DNA of 64,000 nt from Anagrus nilaparvatae (lineage: Eukaryota; Arthropoda; Insecta; Hymenoptera; Mymaridae). The stretch lies in contig JAKSXM010000227.1 of the NCBI GenBank assembly GCA_022575985.1, positions 1 to 64,000 on the forward strand, in the 5' to 3' direction. The position numbers and the translations under genes are program-made. The notes under the pieces were generated by a model. It saw only the letters and a program-made list of their open reading frames with translations, was not told the DNA's origin and searched no databases. Of this stretch, positions 24,120-35,117 are shown piece by piece (positions within the stretch are counted from its first letter, which is position 1; every line of letters begins with the position of its first letter).

Positions 24120-25764
24120 TCTATAGCATATTCATTGGTTCCGCGGATAATTTTCAGGATTTTCTTTTAGGAGCCGAATATTACTCTGCATAAAATATAA
24201 TGGTTTTGCATGTAACAAATTTTATGCAAATTATTACAGTGAAAATTTACTTTATTTGCTTGGGAATTTCATGCAAAAAGAGTATTTTAGAAAAATTCAA
24301 AATTTGTTTAATAAAGAATCTTTCATAAAATTTCATGAAGAATCCAAAAATTAAGTTAGGCATTTATTCTTCGTGACAGAAAAAGTTGATCAAAATAATT
24401 TAGCCAAAATCTGGTCAGAAAACCCCCTTTCTGTAATATTTTAACCAGGAATTTTTAGAAAATTCGCCTCAAATTTGTCGAAATCACAATTCATTGAGAT
24501 TTTCAATCGCTACTAGTGAAATAAGTTTCTATTTTCAAAACTTTTTCAAAAGAAAGATTTATATAAAAATTACTAAGAAGAGTGTAAAAAACGAGGAAAA
24601 TCGAATTATCCGGATTATTCTATGATAGAAAAAATACAAGTAAAAATTGATCAGTTTTCAATTCTAACACTTCAATAAAATAGTTTTTCTTTAGAGTGTA
24701 TATAAATAATAAATGAAAAATTAAAAACTTTTTCTAGAGCTTTTAAAGTACCATAATAAAAAAGATAATTAAAAATTTAATAATAATTAATCATTTTTAT
24801 ATATCCTAGATAACATGATTTATACCAGACATTTAATTGTGTATAAATGCATATACACATAGAGATAAATTGTAATTACAAATAAAAAAAAGTTATTTTT
24901 ACTAATGTTTCCATACATCATTCGTTTGCCACCATAATCAAGTTGCAAACTACTGATTATAAACATAGGATAGGTCATGTAATCAACTGTTAGAATTTAA
25001 ATACATTATGCATATTAACAAAATGTAATTACACGAAGTTGATTTCACGTGTAGGTGACCACACAATTTAAAAATAAAAAAACATAATTTTTTCATTTTT
25101 TTTTGTTCTCATATATGTGTATTCACATCTATGTAAATACATATGTTTACACACATAAGAAAAGAATATGTAGGACGTTTAACGCGTTTTCTATATAATA
25201 TACTAAATAATACTTACTGGACTTGAGTACATAAAAACGTCCGGGCCGTCGGCGCCGGCGCCTATATACGTTTGGTCTCGCCGCGATTTATTTATAGGAT
25301 ATATATTATTATTACATATAGGTATATATAATTTAATATACCATATATATATTTATGGGACATATTCACCTTTATTGACATATGTTTGATTTTTTTACTT
25401 ATATATAGGTATTGTTGTTTGATTTTTTATACACTATACGCTGGGTTTAATTTTTCTTGAAAAATTAAATTTACGTGAGAAAAAAGAAGCAAGTTATGTT
25501 TTTATTTATTTTTTTGAATTCCAAAAATATTTATTTTTCTTATAAATATATGACTTTAAATCATTCTGTAAAGCCCTATAATAAGCATTTACTTGACTTC
25601 TTCTATTGTGTAAAGTTTACGAACAGTGTTATTCAGTAGTTTGTCTAAAAAATTTTAATTTTTTTATTTTGAAATATTTGAAACGGTACATACTTTATTC
25701 TTATTTTTTTTTTTCATTCATTAGACTGGGAAAATTTGATTTTTCGTTAAATTAAATAGTGGAT
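24120..25764. other. AT-rich sequence with a GC-rich islet at 25238-25290
   Basis: No coding exon is recognised. The islet contains CCGGGCCGTCGGCGCCGGCG and two abutting GGCGCC hexamers, then TATATACG and CTCGCCGCGATTTATTTATA. In a genome this AT-rich such a CpG-rich block next to a TATA-like string could be a promoter or regulatory element, but no transcript can be attached to it from sequence alone. 24900-25080 is also less biased in composition. Confidence 0.35.
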
Positions 25765-25983
25765 CCAGTGGCGGATACAGGGGGGGGGGGGGGTCAAAGG
25801 GATCAATAAACCCCCCTTCAGCGGTCAGTTTCACCTATTTTTAGCTAATTTTACGTTACATAATTAATTTACATTAACGAGAAATACCACTTTGACCCCC
25901 CCAAAAAAATTTTAAGGACCTTTTTTAAAAAATTTTTTGTAGTTTAAATGACCCCTCAAAAAATTTTCTAGATCTGCCACTGG
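25765..25983. mobile_element. Short hAT-like MITE (CCAGTGGCGGAT ends)
   Basis: The left end is CCAGTGGCGGATACAGGGGG. The complement of the right end reads CCAGTGGCAGATCTAGAAAA. Ends of the form CAGTGGCGGAtC(C)AG are those of a widespread animal class of hAT non-autonomous elements. A run of 14-15 G lies just inside the left end, and TGACCCCTC and TTGACCCCCCC lie in the right half. No convincing 8-bp target duplication is seen (AGTGGATC against GTATCTGG), so the hAT assignment rests on the ends alone. Confidence 0.6.
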
Positions 25984-26613
25984 TATCTGGTCTGACATTT
26001 TCACTTGAAACCGAATTTTAATAATTGGCAATAATTTTGTTCTTTACAGGTTCATTTCTTTCTACGACAACTAGAATTTTTTTTTATGTTAGAAAATTGC
26101 AAATGACTTCGAACATAAAAGAACTGCTGGACCACAATGAAATCTGGAGTCAGGAAGAGGCAAATATTTGATGAAATCAGCTGCTCTAGATAATATTGAC
26201 TTGAAATTTTCAGAAAACGGCTGTTTTCTAACTCTAAAAAATATACCAGATAATATGGTCATTTTGTGTCAAATTTATTACATTGGAAATATTTTTCTTA
26301 CAATCAAAAATTACTATATATATATATTGAACTTTGGAATAAAATTTTATTTTTTAAGGAACCATCTTGCCCTTGCAGGGCAATCAGCTCCAGGCTAGAT
26401 TGAATTTATCAACTTTTGCTTTCCAAATTCATTTTCATGCTATGTTGTCTTATGGGTAAAAATTATTATGCCCTTAAATTTTACACCATACGAGCCAATT
26501 AACTAAGTGGTAATTAATATATTTCTTGAGACATTTTTTTTTGTATATAGTTTTTTTATTAAAAAATTGAAAATTTTTATTTTTTTTATTTTTTCTTTTG
26601 TGAAAAAATTTAA
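25984..26613. other. Region 3' of the F-box gene
   Basis: AT-rich, with AATAAA on the minus strand within about 50 bases after the F-box/LRR stop codon (near 26574-26580), consistent with a 3'UTR there. The 76-codon frame at 26168-26398 is not supported as a gene. Confidence 0.4.
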
Positions 26614-28248
26614 TTACGTATTATATATATTTTCAAAAGCATATTCCAAAAAAGGTGATTTTTTAACATTCATTAAATTCGATAAATCACATAATTGGTC
26701 AAGAATACTTTCATTTATGTACAATACAATATTATTTGTACGTTTTTTTGTTATTTCATTAGCAAACAATAAAAAATCTTCATTATCGATAGAATAACAA
26801 TTTTTTATAATAAGATTTTCAAGTTTTTCTGAGTTAACTAAAATTTTTTTCAAACAATTGGCTGTAATATTTTTACAAAACTTAAATTCTAATTTTTTTA
26901 AATTTAACATAGTATCAAATCCTTTATCAGTAATTCTAACCATACCAAAAATTCTTAATTCCTCTAATTTTGGTAAACTTGTTATAGCATTAATTCCAAT
27001 ATGAGTTATTTTTTCGCATTCGTTAATTTTTAAAATCTTAAGATTTTTCAAATTTTTTCCAAAATTCACAAAACACTCATTTGTTACAAATGAACCTTTT
27101 AAATTTAATTCTTCAAGATTTTTCAATTTTGATACGACATTAAAATTAACATTATCAACATATTGGTCAACACCTATTTTTAAATATTTTAAATTTAATG
27201 CTAATGAATTTAAAAATTTACTTAATTCATTGTAATTTTCATCAATATTGTAATTAAAATATTCAAATTTATGTAAATTATTAAATTTATACAAATATTT
27301 ATTTAAATATTTGCAATCGAAACTTTCACAACGATCTAGTGAGAATTCTTCAATAGAATCATTCAAGTTAATTAAACATTTACCAGTAATTTTATCAAAA
27401 CCATAAAAAGATAAAATTTTAAGTTTTTGATTATTTTCAAATAATATTTCGAGGTCTTCTTCTGATTGGGTGGAATCACCTGTCATATTTTTTAAATATA
27501 ATTCTTCAAGATTTGAACATGTTTGAAGTGCTACAATCACATCATTTATTTGGTTACGAGATAAATTAATTTTAATTACTTTTAAATTATTCATTATTTT
27601 GATGGCTTTCACAAGATTTTCAGTATCTAAATCAGTTATTTTATCATATAAATCGAGTATTTCTAACGATGGTAAATTTAACAAACAAGATCCATTAATT
27701 TTTGGTAAACATGCAAATCTTAAAATTCGCAAATTTTTATTGTTATTAAATAAACAAGATAGTTCGTTATCGAAATAAATGTTATTGCCAATCCAATCTA
27801 TCAGCTTAAATTCAATAATATTTTTACAGGTTTTAGCCAATTCAATTATACCAATATCATCACTTATGGCTAAAAGTGTTTTTATATTTGAACAATAATT
27901 TGCAAGTACTTTTAATACTTCAGCATCATAGATTTCATAAATATTAATGTCTTCTAAGAATTGTCCACATCTCTTGAGAACTTCAATAAGTTCAATTAAT
28001 CTAATTTTCTTGCATTTTTCAGATAAGAATCCACATGGCCTAAAACCCCAAGATTGTGGGTCTAAATTTAATTTTTTAACATTACTCCATGAAGATTTAG
28101 ATACTTCATTCCAGCGTTTACAAACTCTTTCGATCTTAATTCTTTCAACAATCGATAAGTTACGAAAAATCGATAAAAGACAATCATTGTCAAGCATTGT
28201 TTCGGTAGATACAGTGTCTTTATTTTCTGGCACTTTGTAAATAAACAT
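26614..28248 (-). CDS. F-box and leucine-rich-repeat protein, 544 aa
   Basis: A single open frame encodes 544 residues. Residues about 19-58 (LDNDCLLSIFRNLSIVERIK, then the C-x-x-W of VCKRWNEV and a Trp near 54) form an F-box, the motif that binds Skp1 in SCF ubiquitin ligases. Residues about 80-510 are degenerate leucine-rich repeats of roughly 25 residues, with blocks such as LEILDLYDKITD, LEELYLKNM, LKILKINECEKITHIG and LEELRIFGMVRITDKGF, the cysteine/Asn-type pattern of FBXL proteins. The LRR solenoid normally selects the substrate. The chosen ATG is the first in frame and yields a length close to the related 536-residue protein at 57736. There is no signal peptide or membrane segment, so it should be nuclear or cytosolic. 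It is not a one-to-one match to any FBXL I can name, and the lineage-specific look suggests an expanded family. No intron was needed. Confidence 0.9.
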   Translation of the reverse strand: MFIYKVPENKDTVSTETMLDNDCLLSIFRNLSIVERIKIERVCKRWNEVSKSSWSNVKKLNLDPQSWGFRPCGFLSEKCKKIRLIELIEVLKRCGQFLEDINIYEIYDAEVLKVLANYCSNIKTLLAISDDIGIIELAKTCKNIIEFKLIDWIGNNIYFDNELSCLFNNNKNLRILRFACLPKINGSCLLNLPSLEILDLYDKITDLDTENLVKAIKIMNNLKVIKINLSRNQINDVIVALQTCSNLEELYLKNMTGDSTQSEEDLEILFENNQKLKILSFYGFDKITGKCLINLNDSIEEFSLDRCESFDCKYLNKYLYKFNNLHKFEYFNYNIDENYNELSKFLNSLALNLKYLKIGVDQYVDNVNFNVVSKLKNLEELNLKGSFVTNECFVNFGKNLKNLKILKINECEKITHIGINAITSLPKLEELRIFGMVRITDKGFDTMLNLKKLEFKFCKNITANCLKKILVNSEKLENLIIKNCYSIDNEDFLLFANEITKKRTNNIVLYINESILDQLCDLSNLMNVKKSPFLEYAFENIYNT

Positions 28249-29236
28249 TTATTATATTAAAAAATTTTTTATTAATAAATAATATAAGTTATTTATCGAT
28301 TTAAAATTTTTATACTCACTTTTTACATTTCAATAAAGCATGCTCAAACCAGGGCTCAAACCATGTGCTTATATATATCTATTTTTAAAATGATTTTTAC
28401 TATGTATTTTTAGCATTTGCAAATAATAAATTTATATAGCAAACTTCTACTATGCCGACAACTTTTTCCTTGTCGATAAAAAGAAAATGTGCAAAATTTT
28501 TAAAATTTAAAATTTTTATTACTATTGCATAAATTTACTTCTTTGTTATATAGCTTAAATTAAAACAACTAGATTGTAAAATATCTATTTGTTCAACAAG
28601 GGAAAAAAATAGGATTTGGCTACATTTTTTCTCGCGTTCAACACATAGTTTTTCATTAAAAGCGAAAAAAAGATCACCCGAAAGTAAGAAAGTAGATCTT
28701 ATAAGAAAGTAGGTTTTTTTTATTCCTTAGTGATTAGTTTTCTGCTTCTTAATAAAGTAATTAACACAGTATAGTTTGGCCTGATCAATAGATTATCTTA
28801 TCTATAACATGATTTTCCCAAATTATATATGTAAATCAAAACAAATTATTCAGAAGAATAACCTAGAAAAATTCAACAGGATTCGGAAAGAGTAAAGCCT
28901 ACAAATTAATAAATTTTAATAAATTTTAATATTAGAAAAATATAATGATGGAAAATAAATATAACATTTCCTTATATATAATTAAAAAGTCTTTTCTTTT
29001 GCGAGAAAAAAGTAGAAATTAAATACACTTTTTATTTAATTTTTAAATAGGCTGAAATTTTCTCTAATGTTAATGTAAATATTTAAAATTTTCCATAGAA
29101 AATTTGTTATTACAGGCTCCGAATTTCTATATCTACAAAAGGCTTTTATATTTTGGTAATTTTTAAAGGTGTTTGTTACCGATTTTTTACAAGGCATTTC
29201 TCTATATATTATAAAGTTATAAACGCTGACGCCTCT
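28249..29236. other. Upstream region of the F-box gene
   Basis: AT-rich; the promoter of the minus-strand F-box/LRR gene should lie in its first few hundred bases, but no definite TATA or initiator can be singled out in sequence this AT-rich. Nothing else is recognised. Confidence 0.4.
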
Positions 29237-30464
29237 GTCGAATGCGAGGGGCTGACAACGCGATTTAAAAAATTAGCGATTTAAAAAGCGATTTAAATAC
29301 TTTAAATACTTTGAATCGCTTTTAAATTATTGCTTTAAATTTAGCTTTTTGGCATAAAAACTGTTTCTAGGGGTTTTTGGGGTCACGAAAATTGAAATTT
29401 TAACCGGATTTAACCCCAGGTTTATCCCTGCCCATATTTATGACCAAAAAATTGGCCAATTTTTCAGAAAATTTACCAAATATTTTAAATCGCTTTTAAA
29501 TTAATGCTTTAAATTTAATTTTTTGGCATATAAGCTGTACCTAGGGGTTAGCGGGGGCACAAATATTTAAATTTTCATCGAATTTAACCTCAATATCATC
29601 CCTACCCTTATTTTAGACCAAAAATTTGGCCAAATTTCCAGAAAATTTGCCGAATCTCTTATTTTTTTTACATTTTCGCACTTTGAGCGCTCAGATTTGC
29701 ACCATACAAGTTTTTTGGGTCGCTGATCAAGAATTTGGACTTCTTTTTTATAAATAATCAATATTTCACCCTTAAAATAGATAAAACACCCCCTTATATC
29801 TAAAACTACCCCCGAAAAGGGGGCGTTTTATCTATTTTCGTACTTTTAGCATCCAGGATATGCCTATATAGGTTTTTTGGGTCGCTGATCAAGAATTTGG
29901 ACTTTTTTTTTATAAATAATCAATATTTCACCCTTAAAATAGCTAAACCTACCCCTAAAAGGGGTGTTTTCACTATTTTCACACTTTGAGCGCCCAGAGT
30001 ACGTTGTTATACGTTTTTTGTGCATCTAATCAAGAATTTCGAATTATTTTTCATAAATAATAAATATTTCACCCTTAATATAGCTAAAACTACCCCCGAA
30101 AAGGGGTGTTCTTGCTAACTTTGTACTTTAAGCGTTCAGAGTAAGTTCATATACGTTTTTTGGGTCGCTTTTCAAGAATTTCGACTACTTTCTCATAAAT
30201 AATTAGTATTTCACCCTTAAAATAGTTAAAACTACCCCCGAAAAGGGGTGTTCTTGCTAATTTTGTACTTTAAGCGTTCAATGTAAGTTCATATACGTTT
30301 TTTGGGTCGTTATTCAAGAATTTTGACTTCTTTCTCATAAATCTTTACTATTTCACCCTTTAAATTGTCCAAAAAATGGATATTTTTGTTATTTTCGCAA
30401 TTTAAGCGTTCAGGATATGCCCATATAGGTTTTTTAATATATATAAATTTTTAATATATATATA

Positions 30465-31519
30465 TGTCGCAGTATTTTAGACATTTTAGTATAATAGGCT
30501 ATTATCCGTATTTTAGAAAAATGAAGTCTTTAAATTCACATTTTGCCTATGATACTAAAATTTTTAGTATTATAGCCTATTATACGTATTTTAGCCTATA
30601 ATACTGACGAAGCGCCGTATTTTAGAAATTAATTTTTTTTCTAGTTTACTATAGTAAAAATTCAAACGTGCGCCAAATTTAAAGTAAATATGTTATTTAT
30701 TTATTTCGTGTACATTTACATTAACTTTTTTATTACATCTTATAATATAATAATGATTAGAAAATTTTTATTTATTTGTACAAGGACTACTCAAAAGATA
30801 CTTAGAATTACATAAAACCCCAGATTTATAGCAACTACACCTATTTGTTGAACAATGTTTTGCAGAAGCTCTACAATTGCATTTTTTATAACCTTGACCA
30901 CCCGTAACCGTTTGCTTGGCTGCAGCATCTCTCATACTATGCTTTCTCTAGGTACATCGATAATGGAAATAAATTTTGAGGCACATTTTTGTACTTCTGT
31001 TCGTGGGAACCAGCCTTTTATTATCCCATCTTTTGAACCAATCTGACAAACGTTATTTTTAATTTTAAATATTATTCCGCAAATATTCGGTAGGTCCAAG
31101 GGTCCTCGATCTGCAGTTGGTACATGGACTGTAACGTTATCGCCGACTTCTAGTGGTGGAAATTCTTTTTCTGTGGTATTTATCATTTTATCAGCTGCTA
31201 TTTTTTAAAAGTAATTTTGGGAAAATATATACGTACACATTTGCAAAATAAATAACATTGAAAATAAATGTACACGAAATAAATAAATAACATATACTTA
31301 CATTATAATTGGCGTGCGTTTGATTTTCTACTGTAGTAAACTAGAAAAAATTTAATTTCTAAAATACGGCGCTTTGTCAGTATTATAGGCTAAAACACGT
31401 ATAATAGGCTATAATACTAAAAATTTTAGTATCATAGGCAAAATGTGAATTTAAAGACTTTATTTTTCTAAAATACGGATAATAGCCTATTATACTAAAA
31501 TGTCTAAAATACTGCGACA
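30465..31519 (-). mobile_element. Nested Ginger-like transposon, internally deleted
   Basis: The ends read TGTCGCAGTATTTTAGACAT inward on both sides, and the inverted repeats extend about 258 bp (30465-30722 and 31262-31519) with few mismatches. The flanks are TATA on both sides, compatible with a 2- or 4-bp duplication in an (AT)n target. The central 540 bp hold only the C-terminal part of a KRBA2/Ginger-type integrase, so the copy has lost most of its coding region. It interrupts the left half of the 5.1 kb foldback element and is therefore younger than it. TGT...ACA ends are expected of Ginger elements, whose integrases share ancestry with LTR-retrotransposon integrases. Confidence 0.75.
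30768..31195 (-). pseudogene. C-terminal fragment of a KRBA2/Ginger-type integrase
   Basis: The frame from 31186 reads MINTTEKEFPPLEVGDNVTV then HVPTADRGPLDLPNICGIIF, and ends ...FISIIDVPRESIV at a stop (30932). The pattern VGDxVxVxVPxxDRGxxDxxNIxGxIxxI...QIGxxxGIIKGWFxRxxxxxC is the C-terminal domain of integrases in Ginger-like transposons and the related vertebrate KRBA2. One frame over, the next codons read MRDAAAKQTVTGGQGYKKCN and continue as a Cys-rich tail with the spacing CNC-(x)6-C-(x)4-CSC-(x)6-C, ending TNK at a stop (30768). That is the expected family tail, so a single-base frameshift separates two halves of one protein. Zinc-binding and catalytic domains are missing. It cannot be functional. 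Confidence 0.75.
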
Positions 31520-31524
31520 TATAT

Positions 31525-32250
31525 ATATATTTGCAAATTAACCCTTACTTTTACAACACTTATATCCAAGACTTTTCAAATGGCTGGATCATGATATTAT
31601 AGGTTTTTGGGGTTGCTGATTACAAATTTGGAGAATTAAGCCCATAAAGTTGGTTAAACATCCTTAAATTTGCAAATTCTCCATTCTTTTTGCAAAATTA
31701 TGTATACAAGCCTTTTCAAACGAAAAAAACTTACTTTCATAATCTTTTTGAGCTGATTACGTCAATTTGGGATTTCCAAGGCTTTAGAGTTAATTGAACG
31801 ACCCTTAACTTGCAAATTTATCTTGGTTTTTGCAAAAATATTAATATAAGCCTTGCTATTACTATATTATATTTACCTTACACCAATATTTTTTAAGTTT
31901 GATACCCCATAAGTCATCAACTGAAGAAGACTATGAAAACTAGTTTTTTCCGTTTGAAGAAGCGTGTATACATAATTTTGCAAAAATAAGAGTGAACTTG
32001 CAAATTTAAGGGCATTTAACCAACTTAATGGACCTGAATTCTCTAAATTTGTAACCAGCGACCCCAAAATCCTATAAATCATGATCCTGCCGTTTGAAAA
32101 GGCTTGGATATAAGTTTTGCAAAAATAAAGGCTTATTTACAAATTTAGGGATGTTTTATCAACTTTACACACTTGGGACCCTCAAATTTGTGATTAGCCT
32201 GCCAAAAAACCTATTATAACTTGCTTAAATTGTCATTAATAAATCTTGTT
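31525..32250. repeat. Inner inverted repeat of the 5.1 kb foldback element
   Basis: Left-side blocks (TATCCAAGACTTTTCAAATG, GGATCATGATATTATAGGTT, CAAATTTGGAGAATTAAG) recur in reverse complement in the right half (AATTCTCTAAATTTGTAACC, ATCCTATAAATCATGATCCT, AAAAGGCTTGGATATAAG), with the centre near 31870. The repeats are imperfect. The frame at 31873-32082 is a by-product. Confidence 0.65.
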
Positions 32251-32537
32251 AAAAATATTATTTAAATACCTCTTAAAAGAGTGAATTTCCAAATTTAAGG
32301 GTGATCTACCCTTAGACCGGCTCTGGGACCTTAAAATTCGTGATCAGCAACCTAAAAAATTTATAGATAAACACACCTCATTAGTAGCGAAAATATCAAC
32401 CGCAATCGCGTGATTTAAGTACCAGTTTCGCATTCTGCATATTTAAAATAGAAATAGAAATTAGTACTCATGAAAAATGTTTATAGTGAAAGGGTATACT
32501 GGAAATTTAGACTTCAAAAGGAGGGGGGGGTCAAATG

Positions 32538-32960
32538 TGTCCGATTCTGCATATTCCAAAAACCCACAAAATATTTAGAGTACAATTCCTTCTATCACCC
32601 AGGTGATTCGGACAATTTTTTTATAACTTGGCCAATCGTTTGTCAAATTTCTGGCTAAAGATCGGATTTTCAAAATTTAGTTACCAGGTTCGGATTCTGA
32701 ATACGCTGAAACCCCATAAGATACATTCAAAATTAATTCTTGTATAAAATTTGAGATCCGAAGAATTTTTTCGAAAATTGGCTAATTTTGTCCCATTTCT
32801 TGGCTAAAAATTTGAATTATAAAATTTAGTTATCAAATTCCGTTTCTGCATACTCAAATACCCCTTAAGATATATAGAAAGTAAATTCTTCGAAAGTAAT
32901 TTATTCGAAAATTGGCCATTTTTTCTCCAATTTCTGGGCCAAAAATTAGAATTTAAACTT
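32538..32960 (+). repeat. Three tandem units of about 151 bp
   Basis: CCGATTCTGCATATTCCAAA near 32540 recurs in diverged form near 32690 and near 32842. Each is followed by AAAACCC or ACCCC, then a GGCCA/GGCTA-(x)-TTTTGTC block and TTTCTGGCTAAA. The array sits in the asymmetric part of the 5.1 kb foldback, between the inner inverted repeat and the right arm. Confidence 0.6.
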
Positions 32961-34383
32961 TTAGGGGTAGTTTTAGCTAATTTAAGGGTAAAGTATTAAT
33001 AATTTATAAATCAAAATCAAAATTCTTTATTTGCGAACCAAAAAACCTATATGGGCATATCCTGGACGCTTAAATTGCGAAAATAACAAAAACACCCATT
33101 TTAAGGATAATTTAAAGGGTGATATAGTAAGATTTATGAGAAAGAAGTCGAAATTCTTGAAAAGCGACCCAAAAAACGTATATGAACTTACTCTGAACGT
33201 TTAAAGTACAAAATTAGCAAGAACACCCCTTTTCGGGGGTAGTTTTAGCTATTTTAAGGGTGAAATACTAATTATTTGTGAAAAAGTAGTCGAAATTCTT
33301 GAAAAGCGACCCAAAAAACGTATACGAACTTACTCTGGACGCTTAAAGTACAAAGTTAGCAAGAACACCCCTTTTCGGGGGTAGTTTTAGCTATATTAAG
33401 GGTGAAATATTTATTATTTATGAAAAATAATTCGAAATTCTTGATTAGATGCACAAAAAACGTATAACAACGTACTCTGGACGCTCAAAGTGTGAAAATA
33501 GTGAAAACACCCCTTTTAGGGGTAGGTTTAGCTATTTTAAGGGTGAAATATTGATTATTTATAAAAAATAAGTCCAAATTCTTGATCAGCGACCCAAAAA
33601 ACCTATACAGGCATATCCTGGATGCTAAAAGTACGAAAATAGATAAAACGCCCCCTTTTCGGAGGTAGTTTTAGATATAAAGGGGTGTTTTATCTATTTT
33701 AAGGGTGAAATATTGATTATTTATAAAAAAGAAGTCCAAATTCTTGATCAGCGACCCAAAAAGCTTATATAGGCATACCCTGGATGCTAAAAGTACGAAA
33801 ATAGATAAAACACCCCCTTTTCGGGGGTAGTTTTAGCTACTTCAAGGGTGAAATATTGATTATTTATAAAAAAGAGGTCGAAATTCTTGATCTGCGACCC
33901 AAAAAACTTGTATGGTGCAAATCTGAGCGCTCAAAATGCGAAAATGTAAAAAAAATAAGAGATTCGGCAAATTTTCTGGAAATTTGGCCAAATTTTTGGT
34001 CTAAAATAAGGGTAGGGATGATATTGAGGTTAAATTCGATGAAAATTTAAATATTTGTGCCCCCGCTAACCCCTAGGTACAGTTTATATGCCAAAAAATT
34101 AAATTTAAAGCATTAATTTAAAAGCGATTTAAAATATTTGGTAAATTTTCTGAAAAATTGGCCAATTTTTTGGTCATAAATATGGGCAGGGATAAACCTG
34201 GGGTTAAATCCGGTTAAAATTTCAATTTTCGTGACCCCAAAAACCCTTAGAAACAGTTTTTATGCCAAAAAACTAAATTTAAAGCAATAATTTGACAGCG
34301 ATTTAAAAATTTGCGAGCGATTTAAAAAGCGATTTAAATACTTTAAATACTTTAAATCGCGTCGTCAGCCCCTCGGTCGAATG

Positions 34384-34470
34384 ACACTTTTAGGCCAATA
34401 TGGTACTTTTGGGCCAAACTGATACTTTTGGGCCAATCTGGTACTTTTAAGCCAATCTGGTAACACTTCA
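34384..34470 (+). repeat. Short tandem repeat, about 20-bp unit
   Basis: Four copies of a unit close to GGCCAATCTGGTACTTTTGG (starting near 34393, 34413, 34433 and 34451, variable) abut the right target duplication of the 5.1 kb element. A fifth partial copy (GGCCAATATGGAAACA) is near 34524. Confidence 0.55.
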
Positions 34471-35117
34471 ATCACTGTCACATGAAACATTTGGGTAAAA
34501 ATGAACAAAATACAACTTTCAGGCCAATATGGAAACATCTTCACAATACCTCAATCACTCTACGGGGGTTGGTGCGGGAAGTGCGCAGAGTGCGGAGCTA
34601 GTATACGTATAATTTTGTCCTTCAAAATTAAGTACAATTTCAAATACAGAAAAATCATTCATTTTTCCTCTGTAATCTGAACATTTTTTTACTGAAATAT
34701 ACCCAAATTCATGTACAAAATATAAACTACATATTTAAATATTTTTTATCTTTACTAGTATTAAGCGCGCGTCGCGCGCAAAATGATTTAAAACTATCAA
34801 CCTTAATTATTTTCTTAAATACCAAAATTTATTCTTACTTTAATTTTTTTATTCATATTAACTACTCGACGTACTATAACTAACCTCAAAAATAATAAAA
34901 ATATAATATAAACAATAAAACAATTAATTTTAACCTATTAACAATGAAATTTATATGAGCCAATCAGAATGACTCTTTAGCTATAACAATGTACATAGTT
35001 ACTGTTGCGATCAACATGTCCTTTTTAAAAAAGGATTCTTAACTAAAAAAAAACTTTGTAAATAGCAAATATTTTGCTATAAATAGGGCGAATATGGACG
35101 AATAGGAAATTTCCCTT
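34471..35117. other. AT-rich spacer with a CG-rich decamer
   Basis: Contains GCGCGCGTCGCGCGC at 34765-34779, a striking CpG palindrome in AT-rich DNA, with no gene around it. Nothing else is recognised. Confidence 0.4.

Larger units (their letters stand above)
29245..34375. mobile_element. 5.1 kb foldback element with an 8-bp target duplication
   Basis: Both ends read CGAGGGGCTGAC inward, followed on the left by AACGCGATTTAAA and on the right by GACGCGATTTAAA. The octamer GTCGAATG lies immediately outside on both sides (29237-29244 and 34376-34383), a perfect target duplication of the length made by hAT- and P-type transposases. The outer arms (about 29245-30440 and 33045-34375) are near-complementary. 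Each is built from tandem units of about 130 bp carrying TTTTGGGTCGCTGATCAAGA, AAAATAGCTAAAACTACCCC and GGGGTGTTTT. The middle holds a nested 1.05 kb transposon (30465-31519), a second inverted repeat (about 31525-32250) and a 151-bp tandem array (32538-32960). No full transposase frame is present. The 64-codon frames at 29567-29761 (minus) and 33856-34050 (plus) are the same repeat sequence in opposite arms, not genes. Confidence 0.85.

Noticed and set aside
26507..26797. 96-codon plus-strand frame
   Set aside because: It is antisense to the C-terminus of the F-box/LRR gene and otherwise poly-Phe/Lys.
27947..28240. 97-codon plus-strand frame
   Set aside because: Antisense shadow of the F-box region of the 544-residue gene.
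29245..34375. CRISPR-like array
   Set aside because: The repeats are about 130 bp, imperfect, inverted between the two arms and lie in a eukaryotic transposon; there are no constant short repeats with unique spacers.
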